Assembly (NCBI GenBank): GCA_964617565.1
Contig: CAZTYH010000061.1
Span: 1 to 19,942, forward strand
Length of the DNA stretch: 19,942 nucleotides
Source: JAKJGV01 sp964617565
Lineage (GTDB): Bacteria; Verrucomicrobiota; Kiritimatiellia; CAIQIC01; JAGNIJ01
Reading direction: 5' to 3'
The notes under the pieces: model-generated
The model's database searches: none
Seen by the model: the letters and a program-made list of their open reading frames with translations, nothing else
Told to the model about the DNA's origin: nothing
Program-made: the position numbers and the translations under genes
Part shown: in pieces, positions 8,258 through 13,388 of the stretch
Numbering within the stretch: position 1 is the first letter of the stretch
Layout: each line of letters begins with the position of its first letter

Positions 8258-9187
8258 TTAGTTGATGTGCTCGTTCTCCGGTTCCGCACCGGGCCACAGA
8301 TAGACCTTCAAGTACTGCTCAACGCTCCGCAGAACCCCGTTACGGACGGCGACAAGATAAAGAAGCGGCCCTTTTCCGAAGTCCGCATCGGCTGGAACCT
8401 GAACCGCAAATTCAAGATTGGTCCCCCCGCTTGAATTCAGAGTGCAGGAAGACATGGGAAGCAGAAGGCCGCGCGGATCCATGGGTTGGCTTCCAAAATC
8501 GGCGTTGTAAGCCGAGCGCTCAAGGGGAACAGCCTCAAATTCATACGTCTGTGTTTCACTCGATCCGTTCACAAGCCGGACCGGATTTTTCCCCCGTGCA
8601 AGGATGGGCATCAGCAAGCCTGGCGCCGCGCCAAAGACATCCACGCGCGGCGGATCCAGAACGAACGCCCCGTCAGCGGGATTTTCCAGCGCCGCATGCA
8701 GCGCCACATCATTTCGCTCGGGCGCTACGGAAAAAAGAAGGTTTCCAGTTATTTCATAACCGGTTCGAACACCGCGCACGCCCCGCTTTCCCACCGTCAG
8801 GACGTGTACATCCGCCTGGAAACGACGCCCATGCAATCCTTCGTCATCCGGCAGCATAATCACCATGTCCATTTCCCGCTCGGCACCCGGCTCAACTTCC
8901 ACGGCATGCCATTCGGGGCGCACCCAATTCGTGTCGGGCACAGGCTCATAATCGGGCCGCAGGGTGGCCGGATATCGAATCGAAACCTGTACTTCGATTG
9001 GAAAGTCGTAGTTATTGCCGACTTTAAGCGGCAGGTTAGCCAACCGTTTCATGCTGACGGCGTGCCCGATCGGCAGATTATCCACCGCGATACGACTGTA
9101 GTTCATACGCAACCCACCCTGGGCATGGGCCGCATTCACGGCACCGCAGAAACACACGATCCATCCAATCACCGGGTACAGCTTCAT
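8258..9187 (-). CDS. Secreted Ig-like protein of unknown function
   Basis: I do not recognise this 309-residue protein as a named family. A signal peptide (to about residue 22, VNAAHA|QG) is followed by an extended beta-rich region beginning LRMNYSRIAVDNLPIGHAVS and VGNNYDFPIEVQVSIRYP. This resembles an Ig-like fold with an N-terminal donor-like strand, as in bacterial surface-fibre partner or chaperone-like proteins. The rest continues as beta-rich segments (EVEPGAEREMDMVIMLP, LEFAVQVPADADFGKGPLLY) without cysteines after the signal peptide and without a membrane anchor, suggesting a soluble periplasmic or secreted protein. It sits between the small beta-sandwich protein gene (66 bp upstream, with a strong hairpin between) and the beta-helix gene. 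By context it may bind, stabilise or assemble the small protein; that is inference. Confidence 0.75.
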   Translation of the reverse strand: MKLYPVIGWIVCFCGAVNAAHAQGGLRMNYSRIAVDNLPIGHAVSMKRLANLPLKVGNNYDFPIEVQVSIRYPATLRPDYEPVPDTNWVRPEWHAVEVEPGAEREMDMVIMLPDDEGLHGRRFQADVHVLTVGKRGVRGVRTGYEITGNLLFSVAPERNDVALHAALENPADGAFVLDPPRVDVFGAAPGLLMPILARGKNPVRLVNGSSETQTYEFEAVPLERSAYNADFGSQPMDPRGLLLPMSSCTLNSSGGTNLEFAVQVPADADFGKGPLLYLVAVRNGVLRSVEQYLKVYLWPGAEPENEHIN

Positions 9188-9210
9188 ACAACACCTGCAA
9201 TCCTGAGGAC

Positions 9211-9239
9211 TCCGGGGGGCGCTTCAGCATCCCCCCGGA
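9211..9239 (-). other. Intercistronic GC-rich hairpin
   Basis: A perfect 9-bp inverted repeat TCCGGGGGG / CCCCCCGGA (9211-9219 with 9231-9239) with an 11-nt loop lies in the 66-bp gap between the small beta-sandwich gene and the Ig-like gene. No T-run follows on the minus strand, so it is more likely an mRNA-stabilising or partial-attenuation element that lets the upstream gene be made in excess than a full terminator. Confidence 0.6.
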
Positions 9240-9253
9240 AATCCGCCTGTGCT

Positions 9254-9844
9254 TTAGAGCGCAATCGCTCCGATCGTGACGGTAATTGTCTGTTCGCTTG
9301 TATCGCCGCTCGTCGGCGTATCCAGCCGATAGCGAAGACTGCGGAAGGACATCGTCGTGTAAACGTTGTTCCCGCGATTTTCGGGATTTGTTTCGTCATT
9401 CCGGGTCAGCACCGTATTCGACGCGCGGATAGCGGTTCCTCCGAGACGGTCTTCCGTCCCGAAGTCGCCAAGCAGCACATCACGTCCCGGCGGATCATCG
9501 CTCGCGCCCAGGGCGGCAGTGAATATGCCGTAAAGCACCGCAGTATTCGCTCCCGGGTTGGATCCCAGTGTCCAGCTGCCCGACGTGATTTCCGCGCGCG
9601 CGGTATAATCAATCGTGGCATAGCCTGCATTGTTGACCGTCGAACGCGGTTGCCCTTGCGGCAGGTTGGATAGCGCTGTCTGGCCAAAGCTCAGTGTCCC
9701 GAAGCTCACCGTGTCCGTGATGCCTTGCAGGTCAATCGGATCAGAGGCCACACGCACCGTAATGGGATAATCCAGTGTCAGATTCTGCGCAAACGCGGAG
9801 AATCCCAATCCCAAGACAAACAACACGATTAATATCTTCTTCAT
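9254..9844 (-). CDS. Small secreted beta-sandwich protein, putative surface-fibre subunit
   Basis: The 196-residue product has a clean signal peptide, MKKILIVLFVLGLGFSAFA|Q. The mature part is almost entirely beta-strand- and loop-like (LTLDYPITVRVAS, DTVSFGTLSFGQ, ATIDYTARAEITSGSW) and ends LRYRLDTPTSGDTSEQTITVTIGAIAL. A single beta-sandwich ending in a regular T/V-alternating strand recalls pilin-like, coat-like or WxL-like surface subunits, but I see no diagnostic motif and do not assign it. There are no cysteines in the mature chain and no anchor. I set the start at ATG 9844: AAGGAG lies 7 nt upstream and the signal peptide begins there; the frame extends to 9946 without coding features. 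It is the first gene of the four-gene unit, preceded by a palindromic operator (9989-10003) and followed by a stable hairpin. Confidence 0.8.
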   Translation of the reverse strand: MKKILIVLFVLGLGFSAFAQNLTLDYPITVRVASDPIDLQGITDTVSFGTLSFGQTALSNLPQGQPRSTVNNAGYATIDYTARAEITSGSWTLGSNPGANTAVLYGIFTAALGASDDPPGRDVLLGDFGTEDRLGGTAIRASNTVLTRNDETNPENRGNNVYTTMSFRSLRYRLDTPTSGDTSEQTITVTIGAIAL

Positions 9845-9958
9845 TTGATTTCTCCTTTTTTGTGATTTGTCATCGAACAATTCCGAATCCCTTGCCATAC
9901 CCTTTCTGCTGATCCCCGCACCTCCTTTGCTTTCCTTTTTCTGCACCGGCCCGAGTAC

Positions 9959-9985
9959 CGAGCCCCTGGCTAACCCCCCGGCTCG
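9959..9985 (-). other. Possible 5'-leader hairpin of the surface-protein operon
   Basis: CGAGCC (9959-9964) pairs with GGCTCG (9980-9985) around a 15-nt loop, directly beside the palindromic operator. If transcription starts near 9980 the element would sit at the very start of a leader of roughly 135 nt before the ATG at 9844. The rest of that leader is purine-rich, with no riboswitch I can recognise. Confidence 0.3.
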
Positions 9986-9988
9986 TAA

Positions 9989-10003
9989 TGATAAACTTTA
10001 TCA
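9989..10003 (-). promoter_or_regulatory. 15-bp palindromic operator upstream of the four-gene surface operon
   Basis: TGATAAACTTTATCA is a perfect 7-1-7 palindrome with core GATAA-N3-TTATC. It is the only palindrome of this kind in the 258-bp gap and lies about 145 bp before the first gene of the operon. On the minus strand its right half contains TATCAT, a five-of-six match to a -10 box, so a bound repressor could block the promoter. The half sites TGATAA / TTATCA agree with the Fur-family 7-1-7 consensus at 12 of 14 positions, but no regulator gene is nearby. Confidence 0.55.
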
Positions 10004-10076
10004 ATCTCAGGCTCGATGATCCCTTCTTCTGAATTCCGTGTTAATAAAGCCGTCTCCTGCCCTGCTCAGCGTTTCG

Positions 10077-10094
10077 AAAAACGCGCCACGCGCC
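10077..10094 (-). terminator. Short terminator after the lipoprotein gene
   Basis: On the minus strand CGCG-TGG-CGCG, with flanking G-T wobble pairs, is followed directly by TTTTT, 8 nt past the stop of the lipoprotein gene at 10103. The stem is short. The adjacent GCGTTT-CGAA-AAACGC (10069-10084) can form a competing hairpin. Confidence 0.4.
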
Positions 10095-10102
10095 CCAATG
10101 AA

Positions 10103-10660
10103 TTATTTATCTCGGCTGATCTTCAAATGCTCAAAATAGGAAGCCTTGCCCTTCCCCTCGATCACAATGACCAGGAAGAACGAGACCTCGCCTTCCAGCA
10201 GATCTTTCCGGCCAGCCCGTTTCACGGCCTTTTCGATATCCCCCGTATGCTTGCCGTCGGCGCTGGAGCGTTTGATGACTTCGATGATCGTTGACCAGTC
10301 TGTCGGCGCGATTCCCACCTTGAAACCGCTGCCTTTGTCCACCTTCGTTACCATCGCCTCCAAAATGGGGGTTTCGTTCAGATTGATGCCCTCAACAAGA
10401 ACAGCCGCTTTGCCCCAGGTGTCTTTGCCGTCCTGCTTGACAATCATCACTCCCTTGGTGCCCGACTCCATCTGAAGAGTCGTGCCGATCTCCGGATCCA
10501 TCTCGTTATCAATCCAACCATCCGTTGAAGTACAATCGAACTCCCACGCCACGGATTCTTCACGTTGAGCCGAACCCGACTGACCTGCTGCGGAGCAAGC
10601 CGACACCCCCAGAAATATAGCCGTTCCCAAAGCCATCCATGAGTTACTGATCCCTCGCAT
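10103..10660 (-). CDS. Lipoprotein with single beta-sandwich domain
   Basis: The 185-residue product has a lipoprotein signal with lipobox GVSAC (C22 would be lipidated), then a short Ser/Gly/Gln linker and one beta-rich domain (about 38-183). The domain contains AWEFDCTSTDGW, GTTLQMESGTKGVMIVK and GSGFKVGIAPTDW, and ends ASYFEHLKISRDK. The Trp-initiated strand pattern recalls carbohydrate-binding-type jelly-roll modules but I cannot name the family. GAGGA stands about 6 nt before the ATG. It lies 42 bp after the stop of the duplicated-domain protein gene, in the same direction, so the two are likely one unit. Its fold pattern looks like that of each half of its neighbour, suggesting related ancestry, unproven. 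Confidence 0.72.
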   Translation of the reverse strand: MRGISNSWMALGTAIFLGVSACSAAGQSGSAQREESVAWEFDCTSTDGWIDNEMDPEIGTTLQMESGTKGVMIVKQDGKDTWGKAAVLVEGINLNETPILEAMVTKVDKGSGFKVGIAPTDWSTIIEVIKRSSADGKHTGDIEKAVKRAGRKDLLEGEVSFFLVIVIEGKGKASYFEHLKISRDK

Positions 10661-10702
10661 AGCATTCCTCTCTTTCGTTGATTGTTTCCTTACTTTTTCG
10701 CC

Positions 10703-11599
10703 TTAATCTTCAATAACCAGAAGCCGGTCAACCCCCACGAAGGAGCCTTCAGCGCCGGATGCCCAGAGCTTTAACTGGTATCGCGCAGCGCCTTCCGGCC
10801 ACTGCAAAACGGAAAACGGTGAACCGTGCCAGCCTGTTCCCACGTTCTCAAACACATTGATCGCGCCAAGGTATTGATCGTCCCGATCAAACACATCGAA
10901 TTGCAGCGTAGCCACGCTCCTTGAGACCTGTGGAATATGAAGGAGAACCGTGCCCGTACTACTGACGGGAAGGGATTGCGTCCACCACATGCTTCCCGCC
11001 TTCGCCTCCGCCGCAGGCCTCATCAACGTTCCCGTCGGTGTGGTCGTCACCTCGAGGGCGCTGTTCGTCCAGAATGCCAGCTCGGTGAAATCCTGGAGTG
11101 TCAGGATTTTGTCTCCCGGAACTTCTACCGAATACTGCAGGTTCCGGAGGATCAGCGAAGCGCCTTTCGCGTTGGCAACCCACAGTTTGAACATCACGCT
11201 CTGCGTTTGCGGCGGCACACCGATATCCGACATGCGAAAGACCCTGCTTCGCGTCTCCTTTGAGTCCTTGATCACATCAATGGTCTGTAGAAGCGCAGAC
11301 CCACGAAAACAAAGCACCTGGAAAGTGAACGTGCCGGAAAATATGCGCTCTACATCCAGCATCAACCTGGCCTTTGGCACATAGGGAAATTTATCCGACG
11401 GATATACATCACCATAGGCATCTTTCGGATTGAGATTGGACTCGCGCACAATCAACTTGCCCGCATCATTTTTAATGCGCGCGGCCCCCCAGCTCCATGC
11501 GGCATCCCCCGCCGTCACCGCATCGAAGAACACGATTTCCTCTGCCATGCCCCTCAGCGCCGACATCGCGCACAGCATCACTATCACCAGCGTTCTCAT
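10703..11599 (-). CDS. Secreted protein with two tandem beta-sandwich domains
   Basis: The 298-residue product has a signal peptide (cleavage near residue 19, RGMA|EE) and two diverged copies of the same domain. LMLDVERIFSGTFTFQVLCF (79-98) corresponds to VLLHIPQVSRSVATLQFDVF (218-237), and SVMFKLWVANAKGASLILRN (134-153) corresponds to ARYQLKLWASGAEGSFVGVD (272-291). The shared KLW sits at 138-140 and 277-279. Two tandem jelly-roll-like modules without a catalytic motif suggest carbohydrate or matrix binding. I do not recognise a named family. GGGAGG lies 6 nt before the ATG. The 216-bp upstream gap holds two tandem GATAA-N3-TTATC sites and a second palindrome. Confidence 0.75.
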   Translation of the reverse strand: MRTLVIVMLCAMSALRGMAEEIVFFDAVTAGDAAWSWGAARIKNDAGKLIVRESNLNPKDAYGDVYPSDKFPYVPKARLMLDVERIFSGTFTFQVLCFRGSALLQTIDVIKDSKETRSRVFRMSDIGVPPQTQSVMFKLWVANAKGASLILRNLQYSVEVPGDKILTLQDFTELAFWTNSALEVTTTPTGTLMRPAAEAKAGSMWWTQSLPVSSTGTVLLHIPQVSRSVATLQFDVFDRDDQYLGAINVFENVGTGWHGSPFSVLQWPEGAARYQLKLWASGAEGSFVGVDRLLVIED

Positions 11600-11652
11600 G
11601 GTCCGCCCTCCCGGCTCCCCCCCGTTTCGGCCTCTCGCAGACTGATTCTCAT

Positions 11653-11665
11653 CGTAAGACTTACG
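11653..11665 (-). promoter_or_regulatory. 13-bp perfect palindrome CGTAAGACTTACG
   Basis: A 6-1-6 palindrome lies 54-66 bp before the start of the duplicated-domain protein gene, between the coding sequence and the tandem GATAA boxes. It may be a second operator or a small hairpin in the mRNA leader. No copy was noticed elsewhere in the window. Confidence 0.35.
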
Positions 11666-11680
11666 CCCCTCGGACAGATT

Positions 11681-11693
11681 GATAATGTTTATC
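11681..11693 (-). promoter_or_regulatory. GATAA-N3-TTATC operator, proximal copy
   Basis: GATAATGTTTATC matches the core of the palindrome at 9989-10003. With flanks it reads TTGATAATGTTTATCTA. It lies 82 bp upstream of the duplicated-domain protein gene and its centre is 17 bp from that of the distal copy. Confidence 0.5.
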
Positions 11694-11697
11694 TATT

Positions 11698-11710
11698 GAT
11701 TAGGCTTATC
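11698..11710 (-). promoter_or_regulatory. GATAA-N3-TTATC operator, distal copy
   Basis: GATTAGGCTTATC differs from the core at one position; with flanks TTGAT...TTATCAA it extends to a 17-bp imperfect palindrome. On the minus strand a perfect TTGACA (11731-11726) lies upstream such that this box covers the place where a -10 element would fall, though no good -10 is seen there. Confidence 0.4.
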
Positions 11711-11792
11711 AAATACCCCCTTTGATGTCAATCGGCTTTTTTTTATTATTTTATCAACGTCAAAAAAAACCCGCTTGTGCCCTGAGAATAAA

Positions 11793-11804
11793 GGCCCTTC
11801 GGCC
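11793..11804 (-). terminator. Weak terminator candidate after the GH99-like gene
   Basis: On the minus strand GGCC-GAAG-GGCC is followed by TTTATT, 12 nt past the stop at 11816. The stem is only 4 bp. An eight-T tract further downstream (11769-11762) may also help release. Confidence 0.3.
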
Positions 11805-11815
11805 CATCCTGAGCT

Positions 11816-13003
11816 TCAATCGCCAAGTCTCCGGCGGTCGCTGGCGAATGAATGAAAATGATCCTTGAGCACCTGAAGCGCAAGCCCCTCATCGGACGCC
11901 ACCCCCTTGAATCGCGCGATGAAGGCCTCGGTCATTTCCAGATACTTGAACCCATATTCCACCGACGGCTCGATCGTTGCCCCCTCGCCAAAGTCATTCC
12001 ACGTGGCCACCTGCACCACACGCGCATCGTTCTCCAATGCGCGCTCCCACAACCTCGCGTAAAACGCGCCGTCTTCGCGCGGCGTCACAAACGGACCATC
12101 CCCCCACCCCCACACGCCCGTGTTGTCGAATCCCGGATAAACGAGCGTGCTGATGAAATCAATTTTCCCTTCCGACAACTTCTGCTGCGCTTGAGCGTAA
12201 TAGCCGTCCAGGCACTCTCCGTTTACGTCGAGCCACGGATAAAGATTGTCGCTTACGTCCCAGTAAGATTCTTTCAAGTGACAATGATAGTCATGGATAA
12301 AATAAACGGCATGCCGCTTGCGCACTTCGGCAAGAATCTCCGCCCACTCGGCCGCTGAAAATCCGTGCGCGGCCTGGACCACGGTATCCGCCGGCTCCTG
12401 CCAATTGAAGTTCACAATAACCGGAACCCCGTCGAGCTTGAGATAAGCCGGATGCGCGGCATGCTTCTCGAAAATGTAATTAAGATTCGCAATCGCGTTC
12501 GACACGGCCTCGCGCCGGTCTTTCACATTGTAATGATATCCGAACATCGCCTTGTCTTCGAAACAAATCCCCACCTTGAACCCGAAGCGCAGCGCCATGT
12601 CCATCAATGCAGGCAACCGTTCATCCTCCATCGAGTGCATGCCGTACCAATCCAGCACGAACCCGTCCAGCTTGGCGGCCAGCGCGAGGAGGATGTGATA
12701 TTCCATGACTTCCGGAGAGGCTGAGTCATAGGGCCCGATGAGCGGATAATACACCGAACAGATGTCCCGCAATCCATCGGCTCGAATCACTTCCGGATCG
12801 CGAACCGGCCCGCCCTGCCTCCACTCCCAGTGCCGCCAGTGTCCGCTCACTTCCGGCGTCTGGAACCAGTTGAAGTAATGAGCCACTACCAGCCGGCCGG
12901 GTTTCTCGACCGGTGGCGGAACCGTTTTGCAGCCGGTCATCAGTCCGAGCAGGAAAAGAACCGGCAAAACAGAAGATTTCATCAATGTCACATTGCTGAT
13001 CAT
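11816..13003 (-). CDS. GH99/GH71-like glycosidase lipoprotein
   Basis: The 395-residue protein has a lipoprotein-type signal with lipobox LMTGC (C25), then a (beta/alpha)8-type domain with landmarks of GH99-like proteins. These are VVAHYFNWF (39-47), YYPLIGPYDS (85-94), DGFVLDWYG (113-121) and TWNDFGEGATIEP (334-346). In characterised GH99 endo-mannosidases the last motif is WNEW.EG, and its two Glu residues act in catalysis; here they would be D337 and E340, so one is changed to Asp. Substrate is unknown; GH99 members cleave internal alpha-mannosides, others in this fold do not. The start at 13003 is supported by GGGAGGG about 7 nt upstream; Met8 (12982) has none. It sits alone, upstream of the two-gene beta-sandwich unit and divergent from feoA. 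Confidence 0.82.
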   Translation of the reverse strand: MISNVTLMKSSVLPVLFLLGLMTGCKTVPPPVEKPGRLVVAHYFNWFQTPEVSGHWRHWEWRQGGPVRDPEVIRADGLRDICSVYYPLIGPYDSASPEVMEYHILLALAAKLDGFVLDWYGMHSMEDERLPALMDMALRFGFKVGICFEDKAMFGYHYNVKDRREAVSNAIANLNYIFEKHAAHPAYLKLDGVPVIVNFNWQEPADTVVQAAHGFSAAEWAEILAEVRKRHAVYFIHDYHCHLKESYWDVSDNLYPWLDVNGECLDGYYAQAQQKLSEGKIDFISTLVYPGFDNTGVWGWGDGPFVTPREDGAFYARLWERALENDARVVQVATWNDFGEGATIEPSVEYGFKYLEMTEAFIARFKGVASDEGLALQVLKDHFHSFASDRRRLGD

Positions 13004-13111
13004 ACGATTACCCTCCCATACCGCTATTCAAATAAAACACTTCGTGCTTGGGGCACGGCAAGCTTTCTGATACATACCGCCTTCCCCGCTCTTGCGGGTT
13101 GGGCACAATAT

Positions 13112-13140
13112 TTGACGAAAAAGACGCTGCATAGGATAGT
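13112..13140 (+). promoter_or_regulatory. Putative feoAB promoter
   Basis: TTGACG (13112-13117) and GATAGT (13135-13140) are spaced 17 bp. The -10 ends 8 nt before the feoA ATG, so the transcript would begin at or next to the start codon. No Shine-Dalgarno and no GATAA palindrome were seen in the 145-bp gap. Confidence 0.45.
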
Positions 13141-13148
13141 TTGCCGTA

Positions 13149-13388
13149 ATGGAAAACGCAAAAATCACTTTAGAGAGCCTGGCGCCGGGACAATCAGCCC
13201 GCGTGCTGGCACTTGAGCTTCCACCCGCGGAAGCCCAGCGCCTGATGGAGATGGGCATGACACCCGGCTCCACGGTGAAGGTTCTCAAGCGCGCTCCGCT
13301 CGGAGATCCCATAGAAATCTTTGTCCGAAGCGGCCACCTCAGCATCCGCAATTCCATCGCCCGCGCAATCACGGTGAACCTCGCATGA
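13149..13388 (+). CDS. feoA: Ferrous iron transport protein A
   Basis: The 79-residue product is a single SH3-like FeoA domain: ITLESLAPGQSARVLALEL, MEMGMTPGSTVKVLKRAPLGDP and the terminal SIRNSIARAITVNL. FeoA is a small cytoplasmic partner of FeoB in iron(II) uptake. Length is normal. Its stop overlaps the feoB start in ATGA, so the two are translationally coupled. The start follows a -10-like box by 8 nt and has no ribosome binding site, suggesting a leaderless message. Confidence 0.93.
   Translation: MENAKITLESLAPGQSARVLALELPPAEAQRLMEMGMTPGSTVKVLKRAPLGDPIEIFVRSGHLSIRNSIARAITVNLA

Noticed and set aside
8486..9673. Long plus-strand open frame of 395 codons across two minus-strand genes
   Set aside because: It crosses the gap between two genes that have signal peptides and good ribosome binding sites. 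Its product is rich in His, Arg and Gln with no domain, typical of an antisense shadow in GC-rich DNA.
9845..9980. Riboswitch in the leader of the surface operon
   Set aside because: The leader is purine-rich with one weak hairpin; I could not match conserved cores of riboswitch classes I know.
9989..11710. Naming the GATAA palindromes as true Fur boxes
   Set aside because: The half sites fit the 7-1-7 form, but no such site was found before feoAB and no regulator gene is in the window. They are kept as unnamed operators.
13085..13098. CCCGC-TCTT-GCGGG hairpin before feoA as a terminator
   Set aside because: It lies in a divergent promoter gap with no T-run and no gene ending there on either strand.
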